A DNA stretch of 64,000 nt, from the NCBI GenBank assembly GCA_947652115.1, contig OX393561.1:40193421-40257420 (forward strand). The letters run 5' to 3'. The position numbers and the translations under genes were made by a program. Shown here piece after piece: positions 25,587 through 64,000 of the stretch (its first letter is position 1; each line of letters begins with the position of its first letter). The DNA is from Blastomussa wellsi. Its lineage: Eukaryota; Cnidaria; Anthozoa; Scleractinia; Plerogyridae. Below the pieces are notes generated by a model. The model did no database searches and had not been told where the DNA came from. It saw nothing but the letters and a program-made list of their open reading frames with translations.

Positions 25587-25903
25587 AATAGACATCATTC
25601 TCGTCCCCATAGCCCTTTTAGTTTCTCTTAGCTGGCAGGGCCTTGGCACGAAAAACGAAGGGCTCTGGGGACATACGATTTTCAAAAAAATGCGAATTCT
25701 TTTTATTGGCTGTTGAGAACAAAGAAATCTTAAACGGAAGTCAAAATGTTCGCCGGCCGCCATATTACAACACACACCATGTCCGGAAGTCCTAGAATCT
25801 CGGACTAGAAATCGTATGTCTCCAGAGCCCTTCGTTTCTCGTGCCAAGGTCCCGCCGGCTAAAAGAAACGAAAAGGGCTATGGGGACGAGAATGAATAGA
25901 CAT
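25587..25903. mobile_element. Non-autonomous TIR element with 9-bp target duplication (Mutator-like)
   Basis: The element is 25596-25894. It starts CATTCTCGTCCCC, ends GGGGACGAGAATG, and its arms pair for about 85 bases each with few mismatches. It is flanked exactly by AATAGACAT at 25587-25595 and 25895-25903. A 9-bp duplication with long TIRs is typical of Mutator-like elements. It carries no transposase. Confidence 0.8.
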
Positions 25904-25989
25904 TTGAATAGCACCTCGACAGCAGAGTCAATAATATCAGGTGAAGATTAATTTTTCTCGCAAGACTACAGTCGTGAACAACAATTAAA

Positions 25990-26110
25990 AATAAATAAAG
26001 CACTTTACTTGTGTCTATGTATTTAGCACTAGCTGTGCTAATTTTGGACACTGTAAATACGGAAACAAATATTACAAATGAAACAGAAAGTTGTCAAAAA
26101 TCCCAGCGAA
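25990..26110 (-). mobile_element. SINE-like remnant
   Basis: The text 'agctgtgctaattttggacactgtaaa' (in pieces) and 'aatgaaacagaaagttgt' matches the body of the remnant at 4505-4745. No tRNA-like head or tail survives. Confidence 0.45.
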
Positions 26111-27348
26111 AAATCCCATCAATGTCCTTGATTGTTTACCCAGCAATCCTTTCGGTACAGTAGTTCTTGAAGAGCATGCTCGCCCATCCGCTGGGTGACT
26201 GTTTTGAAGTGACGAGCTTGTTTCAAGACAATATAAATAACCTAAAGCTAAACAGGTGGCCATGTTTGCTGGGTCATTTCTGGCATTCGAAAGCAGTTTA
26301 AAATATTATCTACATAAGGTTATGTATCAACAAATTTGAGTGAAGGATGGCAAGAGGAGGGAAGACGAGGAAAGAGAGAGGAGAGGACGGAAAGCGGTGG
26401 AGAGGGAAATTATAAAAATACGACAAGTTGGGCATCCTACAGAAAAAGGCACTAAAAGGCTGAGGCGAGAGCTGTAAAAGGTACAACACGCGGGACGATC
26501 AGGCAACCCTCAAGTCTTTAAAAGAAGCTAAGTTTGTTTTCCTCCTCAAAACGAAAGTTGCGGTCACTCCAACACAACATTTAGATAATAATATAATAGT
26601 CATTTATTTACCCTGTGAGATTATTCAATTTGTACAATGATTTTGCATCTCAAAATAAACTCCCTCGCGATTTCAATCACTTTTTGTTTCTAATCGTTTT
26701 TTAAATAATTTATAATCCCTACCTTTTTAGAATAGAATAAATGTATTATTTGTCTTCAAATAAAATTTCATACGACAATTTCGCCTTTAAGGTAGCTTAC
26801 GAGTACAAGTACAGCGATAAGAGGCTAGGAACATGGAATCGAGGGTACTGGTTTGAATTTTGAATTCAAGATGGCGTCTTCAGCTAATGTCGTATTTATT
26901 GATCGTCGTATAATGATGTCGCGTTCTTAATCTCATTGACACAGAATTTTTTTTTCAGCAGCCCTCCTCCTCCCCATTCCTGCCTATTGCTTGTTCTATG
27001 GTTTGTATTTTTCTGGAAGTTGATTGCCCCCACCCTCGCCGGCAATGACATGTTTAATGAAAGTTTGAGTATTGGATTTTCAGAGTTTAATTAAGCGGCT
27101 ATGTGCAAAATTTCACATAGCCATTTTTCTCCATCATGTTTGTATTGCCTTTTCGAACAGAGCACAGCACATATTTCATTCTGATTAAGGTTTTTCTTTT
27201 TGTGGGTAAATTGAAGCATAAATAGCCTTTTTTGGGCACCAATTACATCAAGCGCAAACTTTAACATTCCACTGTTTAATGATACGCTCTCTGTGTGTAC
27301 CGACTGCTCTACCGGCAGTATTTTGAAAAATTTCTTCTTTCCCCTTCT

Positions 27349-54442
<27,094 letters not shown>

Positions 54443-54484
54443 CTTGTTTATTTTCTGAGTAAATGAACTTCTCCTTTCATCCAT

Positions 54485-57150
54485 GTATAATAACTAACGG
54501 CTGTGAAAAGAAAAACATGAATGAGTGGAAGATAAAGCAACCATTTATCTTTATTTAAACAAGGCACCCAGCAACACAACTGACAACAATCTCCCGGGGG
54601 AGGCAGGTACTCGCATTTTACATGAAGGGGGGTCCGACGGAGCTTCATATTGCAAACCCAAAACAATACACGAGCCGCAATTTTCAGACCCAAAAAATAC
54701 CTGGAATCAAACACCTCAATACGAATTTATTCAATAAAACAGACTCTTCTAATTTATGATTTTGCATCAATAAGCTAATGAGATCGGAGATGTAACCGAC
54801 CTAAAAATGCTCGTACCCCCCCCCCCCCCTCCCCCGTAGGAAATATCTTAACTTGATAAGTTACAAACTGCTGTACTTACGTTAAGTTCATTTACATATA
54901 CCTATTAGTGAAGGGAACATAAGGTTAACCCATCAGCATGAATTTACCAGCCAAACTTGCAAGCTATTTGTCATTAACGGGAAACATAGAGAGTCAAAAT
55001 TTGTTTTCTCGAGAGAATGCGAAAAAATATGTATGCCCCCGTAAAGACTGTAAATGCATTTTATTCAGTTTCAAATTTGCGACAGAAAAACGCCACCTGG
55101 CTTTATTTCTGCTAATTACAAATATATTAATTAAATATAGCAAGCACTTTTCAATCGTTTTCAAGTATAAATAAATCAGCCACATAAAAATTGTCTTCAA
55201 ACAAACTTCTTAACAGAAACTCGCCAGCTTTATTAATTGAAATATGGGACGCCGTTTTTAATGGACTCTCTTTATCGTCCCATCTACGGCGATCATTAAA
55301 GGTACCGGCGGAAACTGAGGCTAAAATGAGGTCATTATGCAGGCGCCAATGCAGCTCCGTTTGGTCCTGTTTGGCTAGCATTACTGGCTAAGAAACCGTC
55401 AAGTCCAAAATTAAAAATACAATGAAACCAAATAGATTTTGCGGAAAAGAGAAAACAAACAATACCACATGAAAGTAATACTCGCTAGCTTTCATCTAAA
55501 TGGTTACCGGCATATTGCTTTACCCACATCAATTGACTTGAATTGCAGTTTGATTCTAAGCACGAACAACTATATGAAACATGAAAATTAAGAGCCTTGG
55601 TGTCTCAAATCACTCGTATGTCATCATCTTTTAATTTGATTTATGAATATCTGGTTTTCAACTTCTAAGAAAAGCTGGCTCAAATTTGAAGTACAAGATC
55701 ATTCTTAATGCTATCCATTGCTATCCATTGAATTGAATTGACTTGAATTGAAATCCATTTTTAGGCTATCCTCTACATATACTGGCTATAAATTATCCCA
55801 ATCGTCTTGAGGGTTTAACGAGGGTGTAAAACTGTCTTGAAAATCGAATTTGTCATAACATTTTCCAGAGTTCTTTCTGTAATGGTGTTTATTCTTGGTT
55901 TCCTTTATTGCCAGTAAAACGTTCTAATGAAGGTTTCCTTTTTTTCCCAGCTGTTTACAACTTAATTATAGCCTCCTTCAATTCCCTAAAGCCATTTTGG
56001 ACCAGTGGTCCAAAATGGCTTCAGGGAATAATCCCGGTCCCTTGTACTAAAAGTGGATTAACGTAAGTAGCTGTGCAAATATATTGTTTGTGAGATTGTT
56101 TTATTTGCGAATACAATTTAAAAAAACTAGTAACTTTTAATTGTCATTACCGAATGTAAAGACGTCTGAGGCATGCATTGATGAGGAGCCGAGAAAGACC
56201 TTTAGTCATGCCGAAACACTGAACAGGGCAAATACACACATATAGGAGACATACACGGACAATGATGCAGACACAGCAACGTTAAGATTTTATATTCTCA
56301 TAAATAAAACTGAGTTAACAGTGAAGTGAATAACCTGTGAGAGCATCCAGTTTTTTGGCTCAAAATACAGCCGGAATTCCGTCTGTTTCGCAGGCTAGGG
56401 GATTGAAAAAAATAGAAAGCTTTACCTTAGCAGTTAGCGGCAAGTCGATCTCGGATGTGTTTCCTTCAAAGCAATCATGATCACCTGTTGGCTGAACAAA
56501 TTATCAGCACCGGTTATTATTATTATTACATATCATTACAATTTGAAGGTCTGAATAGGTTTAAATTGAACAGGCAGACATCGCCAAGAGTTTTACAGAA
56601 AACTGCATGTGGGTGTCGATCCGCACTATTTGAAACGTTCTTCATTGTGGCGAATCTCATTTCCATATTAGACTCAAAGATGATGACATGGTCGGTGCCA
56701 TCATTGACAAACAAGCTTTTTGGAATGGATACTTTACCTCTAGTTTAGGCCTGTAGAAAGCCTGTGCTTTCATTATTAGATGAACCTAGGAAATAGGGTC
56801 CCCCATTATTATACGGCTAAGAAAATCACATGATATAATTAAATTTTTCAGGCGGGGATTTGGTTGATCAACGTGTTGTTGTAATGGTGAAAGAGGGGTG
56901 TTAGCATAACGTACAAGCACGTTTTCATGCCATTTTAGCGACAGTTACTATTTTTTTGGCTATCATCGAATTTTTTCCCCACAAAAAAACAAAATCCCTA
57001 TCTCACCACTACGCTAACAGGTCGATCCGCCAAATACCCGCAAAATTTAATTATAAAAGATGACTTTCTTAATCTATTTTGCTTTAGTATTGTCCTAGCC
57101 AACAAATAAAAGCTAACCGCAAGTAAACCAGTGTGAAAGTGAGCAATTAA
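54485..57150. other. Upstream of the polycystin gene; gene-free
   Basis: The polycystin promoter should lie here, but no TATA box or initiator is evident. There is a repeat-like stretch at about 54590-54840 with a C14 run, an (ATTGA)-like patch at 55725-55750, and the palindrome at 55981-56029. No gene is supported. Confidence 0.4.
55981..56029. repeat. 49-nt near-perfect hairpin
   Basis: The arms 'attccctaaagccattttgg' plus 'acca' and their inverse differ at one base and are separated by a single G. RNA from here would form a continuous stem. It could be a tiny foldback element or a small-RNA precursor; the loop is too short for a classical microRNA. Confidence 0.8.
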
Positions 57151-57279
57151 GTAATTGGGGAGTTCATTAGTCTATCACCAAATTATTTCTTCGTTACCAG
57201 TCGTGGCATCGACCATTATAAATAGCACAGACCGTTTACGAAAGGGAAATCAGGGACGTGCAATTTTCCCTTTTCCTTT

Positions 57280-58012
57280 AGTAGAAAAAATTTTACTCAA
57301 AATTTATCGTTCTCTGATTTTCCCTTATACATACTACGGAATTACTGCCTGGGGCCAAGCTGCATAGGTTAGCTTCGGTTAATGTTCTTTGCTGGCAATA
57401 GATCTCATGCTATTCCTTTGCTTGTCTCCGCCAATGTCTTACCCCTCAATATGCTCTATTTTGAAACAGTATGTTCTCTCATGCACGATGTATCTACCAA
57501 CTCTGCGCCTCAGAATATTTGTGATCTTTTTACCCGTTCATCTAACGTCCATTCATATAACACTAGATTTTCTGATGCTGGTAACTCATATGTTCTTATG
57601 ACTGAGTATTCGACTTAATTCATTTTCCACTTTTGAAGCTAAGTTATGGAATTGCATGAAGCCCGACTTGCGTAAACGTAGGAAAAAACCTTTCAAAAAC
57701 AAAATTCACCAATTTTTATTTGCGCTACTTGGTGATGAGGATAGTCATATCGATGATGTATAAACTTTAATCTCAAAAATTACTAGTTAGTATTATTAAT
57801 TTCTTATATGTTCTGTCTTCTTATGGGTTCTTGCTCTACCAACTATCTGTGAGTGTATATGTATACTTATTTATTTTATTTTAGTTATTTATTTTACCTA
57901 ATTTACTATTAATCTATTTTGTTAAATTCGATTAGCTTTGCTACATGTGGGTTGTGTATTTCTCTAATTTGTTAAAATTAAAACAATTGAAATAAAGTGA
58001 TGATGATGATGG
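57280..58012 (+). pseudogene. LINE (non-LTR retrotransposon) C-terminal ORF2 fragment and tail
   Basis: KIYRSLIFPYTYYGITAWGQA, then after disruptions MFFAGNRSHAIPLLVSANVLPLNMLYF, NICDLFTRSSNVHSYNTRF and, in another frame, FSTFEAKLWNCMKPDLR and HQFLFALL to a stop at about 57763. This is the typical region downstream of the reverse transcriptase in L2/CR1-like LINEs. The 3' end has AATAAA and a (GAT)n tail near 58000. The frame breaks show it is dead. Confidence 0.75.
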
Positions 58013-61000
58013 TGGTCTCCCTTATATGGTACCAAACTTGTATGCAATTGAAACGTGCACCGGGGAAACTAAACAATGGACAAGCAATAAAAACAACGGG
58101 CCATGTCCTAAGACCAAAAGAGATGCAGATTACACGTACAAGAAAGAAATGAGGAAGGCTTTCAAGTAGTGAGTGCAGATCAAACTGCTAACAGTTATCG
58201 AAACATCATACCCAAGGAAGACTAAAAGACAAAAGCATAGCACAATTGGCAAATGTTTAAAATGTCAGATGACACTGGTCATTTACGGCGACGGTTCCCT
58301 CATCGCATAGATTTAATTTAACCTTTTCGAGAGCAGTGATCTCTCGCTGGTTTCTGTTTGCATGCCTTTCTTTAAACCTTGAACTGAGGAGCTACACCCT
58401 TCCATGTTTGTCGCATATTTCTTCTACTTTCTTGTATGGAAAATCCTTCTTTTATGATCATCGAAAAATGGTTGAAAAATGGTTGTCAAGGAACTAAAAG
58501 TCAGTTGTTTTCACGGTTTCAACAATACAATACAAAGCAATACGATACAATAAACTTTATTTCACCTCGAATTTAAAATAGCAAAATTGCTAATATCTTC
58601 GAGAAAATAAATAAATGGAACTAAAATAATATGAATATGGAATAATAAAATAAGTATATAAAAAATCACAATATGCACAATTACTTAATGAAACCATACA
58701 ACTATCTACAGTAGGGACAGCAGCCAGTGTCAAATTCTGACGCCATCTTGGTCGGAGGGGGAAGGGCTGCTCGCGGTAGCAATTAAAGCAAATATATGGT
58801 TAAATTAAAGTTGGGAATTTAATGACTAGTAATTCATGGAAAAAAATTGTATTCCGAAATATTTAAAACTCAAGACACCAGGAAATAAGATTTACGGATC
58901 AAATATGAAGGTATGGGTATAAATGAAGGTTTTCATTTCTCGTGCATTCCGCTGTTGCAGGGAAACGTTCGAGATACTAAAAATGTGATTCCTCGCCTTC
59001 CAAAACAACTGCTCCGTTGAAATTTGAACAATAGCATCTTTGAATGAATATCTTTGCCCTCTAGTTCATAGACCTTCATAAAAAGTACAGCAAATTGATC
59101 TCCTTTCAATTATAGTGTTTTCGCACACGTGACTGGCGTCCATGTTGTTTTACTGAAACAAAAGGAAGAATTTGCATGAAAATAGAGTTCCCAAAAGACT
59201 CGTTCATTCTTCCAACATGGCTGCCATTTCTTTGTTGTACTCCTCCAACATGGCCGCCGTGACGTCACGCGAACACACTCTATTGGTTATCGAGCTTCCA
59301 ACAGCGTTTCCCATTCATTTACTGTTATTTTTACCCAGTGTGTAAACACCCAATCAAAATGGATATTTCACTGCGTTCCTTTCGATTCTACCATATTTTT
59401 CAGTAATAAGGTTATTGTCTGCATAGACGAGAACTGAAAGTAGTGAAGTGGCATTCGTTATTTCATTTTTCTTTGCAAGCAAAAATAAAAGAACTAGGTC
59501 ATTCATATCACTAAAGGCCTGTATATTGAAAAGTTAGTATACAGTAACGGCGGAATAAGTAAAATTGAACATATAACACCTGCTCATATGTTGCCATGTA
59601 ATCGCCTTTAACGAACATATTTCTCTTCATATAAATTCCGGTTTTTGCCCCTCAGAAATTAAACCAACCGCGGTTTCCAATGACTGGACGTGTTCTATCC
59701 AAAATAATATTTCATAACTAGCCCATGCATTGAGGTTTTGACTTCAATCGTTATGTCAAAGATCGGCCTGCTAAGAACCTGCCAAATTAACAACTGAATC
59801 AAGCTAAGGAAATGCATCTTAATGATCATCAATCATTCCTTTTTGGTAATTCATTTGGCACAAAACGTGAATTAATTGTGTCCAATATGCGCTCAATATG
59901 TACGACACAAATGTATTGCTTTTTAATTGAAAAACTACTTGGAGAAACTAACAGCGTGATATTCAGTTTATTCTTCGTTCGACGGTACCGCTTTCCAATC
60001 TAATTGCCGAGTTTCCTGACTTCAAACAAAACTTTTAACGCAACGAGTGTTTGAATATCAAATGCCTGTCAAGCTGGAAAATTCTTAACCACTAATGCAT
60101 TAGAACATTGGAGAAAGATAGTCATAAAATTTCAGCGGGAAAACATTGATTACAACAAACCATGATTTCTTAACCCGTAACCCGTAAAAAGCCGAAAACC
60201 TGCATGAATGGAAACGAAAAAACCAGACGTCCATCTGTAAGAAAGAAGAACTGCCAATAGCTCAGTGCATTTTATTACTTTGCAGCAGGCAATTAGTATC
60301 GCCTGCGGGGTTGCATGTAAAACTTATTTTTAATTGAAGAGCAACGGGTTGATAGTCATCTGATTTTAGGCACCAACAAATTAATGATAGAGGAGCAGAA
60401 GAGTCGAGAAAAAATGCAAATTAACAGAGGTGAATTTTACCTATTCCGACAATTCTGTGATAATAATCAATAATATATAACAATGATAACATGTTCAATA
60501 TCTTGCATATATATCCTCCTCCCAAACTATAGGAAGTACTTCCTTCTTTATCCCTTTAAGATTTGTTAATTTTGTGTCTATTATTGTAAAATCCAAAGGT
60601 TTTTCAGTGCATTGTCAACGATAAGGTGGCAGTGGGGGTATTAATCTGAGAACTTAATGGCTTCAGTCGATTAGACAGAACGAGCGGACGGTACAAACAC
60701 CTTGCGAAACAGTAATTGCTAAATTGCGCACTTCTCGCGATTCTATTGGTTCATTTATCTAAAATAGGCTCTAAACATTGACGTTTTGTTCAAGTGTCAA
60801 ATATTCACTTGCAAATTTAAAAGGAGCAAATTATTTGCAGTCTTTAAAATATGAAACTTTAAGTACTATCATAACCACAAACGTAGTAATGCAATAGCCT
60901 GTTTCTACATAAATTGTAAAAATAACACTAAGCTAAATTAAAAAAATACACCAAATTAGTGACATAAAAAGCCTTTCTCGTGTAATCACTGTGGTCAATA

Positions 61001-63400
61001 CTTTGTATAAAATGCTTCCTTCAAACGTGAGGTTTGTATAAGGTTTTGACCTGTAGATTACAGTATCATGGAATGAAAATATAAGCAATGGCACACGAGC
61101 ATTCCTTGTAGAAACGCACTGAGCTAACATTTCTGTTGTTATAAGCATGACGTAATCTAAGCCAGTTTCGTGTCTTCAACAACAACAAAAGGCTGAATGC
61201 GAAACGATTGTCTAGTGCAATATAAAAATTGAAATACTTATGGAAAGCTGTTCAGTTAGTATAAATTATTTTTGAAATGAAAACACTATACTAGTCCTAT
61301 ATTTTCAAAGATACCTCCGTTATAGCGATGCGTATGCTGTCATTAAAAATCCTAATAATGGACTGAGCATTAGTTAATTTTTGGGGCTAAAAAGTATGTG
61401 TACGAAAGAGATAAAAAGATATTGGTGAGTTACATATAAATTGAACAAAAATTACTTCGAGTTTTACTGAGAATTCAAAAGATAAGAAAGTTTCCAGGCT
61501 TAGAAGAACTAGGCTTGCTCTAACACTTCTTCGAACGTTTTGCCACAAGACACTGTTTTCTTAACTTACGGCCTTACCTTTATCAAACTCTGAGATCTCG
61601 TCAGCTAAACATCAGTCTTAGTATTCTTCAATTGTTTCGATTTTTTAGTTTTCTTTGCCCAATATTTCACAAGTAAGCTCAACATGCTCAACTGACAAGT
61701 TGCACTACGTGCTCTTGTCTCGCAGATTGACCCAGCTGGCAGATTAAAGAATTTGCATCAAGTCAATTTACAAGTGAAAACGTGTAATGAATTTTTTTTT
61801 CTGAGATAAATATATTTTTTTTAATATCGTTAAGTAACTAGAGCTGTCTCTTAATCTCTAATCTAGTAATATGCGATAGGAAATAACCAGCTAGGAATGG
61901 GCGAAGTATTTATCTCCGATTATTTTGCAGGATTTTTTCAATTGTTCAGATGTCATTAAGCTACATTAAGTAAACTACTTCATCTTTTGCAATTTAATGG
62001 CAACATGCCAGCAATAGGTAAATCTTCAGAAAATAGACGTGGAATAATGAGAAATTATATTTTTTCACACATAGACGGTTTTTAGTCGTTCTCTTCCCAA
62101 ACATTTCTGCATCACAAAATAATTTCCTGATGAGCTTCGAAAAGCCTCTAAGGAAACTGAAGTAAAAACAATTACTAGTAATCCCGGGTCGAATACACTT
62201 CTTCCTTTAATTGGTTATTTCGTTGAAGATTTAGCTTTGTAGATATATTTCTTTGTTAAACTTTTCTTCTCCCAATTTCTCAAGAGATGTTTGTCTGTTT
62301 ATTATGGAAGCGTCATACTGCAATAAACAGTAGGCGCTGAACTAAGTGACTGTCACAAGATTTTGCGAGATACGAAGGGATTCCCCGACGTGCAGTCCGT
62401 AGATAACGACTGCTACTTTTACATTTCAATAAACTGTGTGGAAGATAATTATTTGCATGGCAGGAATTCAGCGCTTAATGTAATGAATTTTCCTTTCTTT
62501 TTACGTTATTATTATCACTGTTAGTCATAGGTTAAATGTTAGCCAGCACAGGTCCTCGCGTTAGACTTTAATTTTGCGGGTTGCATTCTTGATATCCTCA
62601 CGGAAACTGAAAGTGCCGTACCCGTTTGCTTCTGAGCAAAGAAGCGGAAACGGCGAAACAACAAGCAGTCCAAGTTTGCATTTCCAGTCCGTACTGAGCA
62701 GTCTCGGGATTTGTTTACATTTCTGTTTTGAATTTGTCGATACGTTGCACTTCGGTAACTGCGTACAGAGTCCGCTATCGTTTCGTTTGAGAATACTCGA
62801 TGAGCTGAAACGTCGGTTTGGAATATCGTCGAGGTTCGTCTACTCTTTGTTATTGTTTTGCAATGATATCGGATGTTAATAATGAAGAAAAAGGTAAGTT
62901 TTTACCCGTAATTTCCATTTTGGCTTATTTACATTCCATCGTGTGACACTTGATAAACATTGCAGGCGGAGATTGCGCAGTACGGACTGGAAATGGCCTT
63001 TAATTTCCCACTTCGATCGTGATTCCTTTTACGAGGTTCCTTTTATTTGCTAGAAGATCTATCTTCATAATTTCTTACTGCAATAGTGATCTTTCTAGTG
63101 CGGGCGCTTTATAAAGATTAGAAAATCGATTACGGCAAACTTGTCAGCGCAAATAACCTGAGTGCGAGAAACTCACTGCCTTTCGTGTCCACCGCAATCC
63201 GTAATCTTTGGATGTCTGTAAAATGTGGATTGTCATCAACGCCAAAGCAACAGTAAGCCGTCAATACAATCATTGAATCTGACACTTCGTGTGTCATCAG
63301 TCGCTTTGAACAAACAAAACTGGAATACTTTTTTTCGACTGTATCCGGCGAAAATAAAAATTGCCGCACATTTTAAGTTCGGTTAAATTTTGCTGAAACG
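58013..63400. other. Gene-free stretch
   Basis: No supportable gene. An AATAC-repeat tail with TTTATTT text at 58529-58580 looks like a minus-strand LINE 3' end. Inverted 'catttccagtccgtactg' ends at 62682 and 62993 bound a possible TIR element. The rest is unremarkable AT-rich sequence. Confidence 0.45.
62682..62993. mobile_element. Possible TIR element
   Basis: 'catttccagtccgtactgag' at the left and 'gcgcagtacggactggaaatg' in parts at the right are inverted over about 18-27 bases. The forward open frame 62574-62879 overlaps the left end and has no domain. Confidence 0.45.
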
Positions 63401-63412
63401 TGCTTTACAAAA

Positions 63413-63417
63413 GAGGT

Positions 63418-63448
<31 letters not shown>

Positions 63449-63530
63449 TAACTGGGTTGATAATGTAAATTGGCCACCATAAAGAGATTCGAGAGCTGAC
63501 GTTTCGAGCGTTAGCCCTTCGCCATTCGCT
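63413..63530 (-). mobile_element. Penelope-like terminal fragment, second copy
   Basis: 'ttctaaagaaactgtggtgc', 'aactgggttgataatgt', 'attggccacc' and 'gacgtttcgagcgttagccc' are shared with 47225-47365 in the same order. No coding sequence is left. Confidence 0.55.
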
Positions 63531-64000
63531 CCGACGATGAATCATTTCCGATGCCAAACACGTTGCGGCTACAATTGCAATCGAGGCGTGTAAACGAACT
63601 TGATAAGTCAAAAGGGGAAATGTTACTTATTTGCGCAAAAATTCTAAACCTACTATCCTTTCTAAAAAATAGAAGGTGTAATCGAATTCCTCATCTATTA
63701 AGCTTTCAGAAATGAATCTTTTTGGGGGTTTTATTTTTAAAGCTTCGCCACGAAAACGTGTTAGCGTGAGGTGGTCAATTGAGGTATACTGATACCTTAA
63801 ACCCCGGACTCCGAATAAACGCCGGTCTGTCAAGTCGAGTTTTAATTTATGCCCCGGTGTTAAATAGAGGTCCCGTCGTTTATTTGAGGTCCGGCATTTA
63901 TTTGATTTTTGTATTACACAACTGAATCTCATCGAAAAACAGGTGAAGTCATTTAGTTTCAGAGGCGAACGCGCTCTACTTGAACAGTTCAATTTATTGG

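Larger units (their letters stand above)
24808..27348. other. Intergenic stretch between convergent genes
   Basis: This is the 3' space shared by the second deiodinase (+) and the polycystin gene (-). It contains the TIR element at 25596-25894 and a SINE-like remnant near 25990-26110. A minus-strand AATAAA (26895-26900 on the plus strand as TTTATT) could be the polycystin poly(A) signal, about 450 bases after its stop. Nothing else is recognised. Confidence 0.4.

Noticed and set aside
54448..54714. Minus-strand 88-residue frame upstream of exon 1
   Set aside because: It is out of frame with the signal peptide and overlaps repeat-like DNA; no domain.

Overview
The window looks like nuclear DNA of a marine invertebrate animal, most probably an anthozoan cnidarian (stony coral or relative). 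It is AT-rich, its genes are split by GT-AG introns, and it is full of short TIR elements, tRNA-derived SINEs, Penelope-like and LINE remnants and microsatellites. The species assignment is an inference from gene content and repeat style; no database was searched.

Layout. Positions 1-16,226 hold no gene I can support, only mobile-element relics, minisatellites and one very weak cysteine-rich peptide remnant. Positions 16,405-17,371 and 23,701-24,807 (+ strand) are two tandem two-exon genes of the iodothyronine deiodinase family. Both have the same intron position, and both have an ordinary cysteine codon where the family normally has selenocysteine. Positions 27,349-54,442 (- strand) are one very large polycystin-1-like gene. 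I could chain 21 exons with consistent phases into a single open frame of about 3,738 residues. The remaining 9.5 kb, 54,485-64,000, is again gene-free: a LINE 3' fragment, palindromes and repeat ends.

The polycystin gene reads, from N to C terminus: signal peptide, three consecutive SUEL-SUEL-TSP1 cassettes, PKD-like repeats, REJ region, GAIN/GPS with an intact HLT cleavage motif, first membrane helix, PLAT domain, further helices, polycystin extracellular domain and PKD channel domain. The second SUEL is split by a long Ala/Ser/Pro-rich insert encoded by a repeat-like stretch inside the same exon. The signal-peptide exon is the last copy of a ~170 bp tandem array that also repeats its 3' end and splice donor.

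The deiodinases (thioredoxin-fold, membrane-anchored redox enzymes) and the polycystin (adhesion and cleavage ectodomain with a channel-like module) are convergent neighbours about 2.5 kb apart. Nothing suggests that they work together. The most notable items are the Cys-type deiodinase pair, the triplicated lectin/TSP1 cassette with its internal mucin-like insert, and the signal-exon array.
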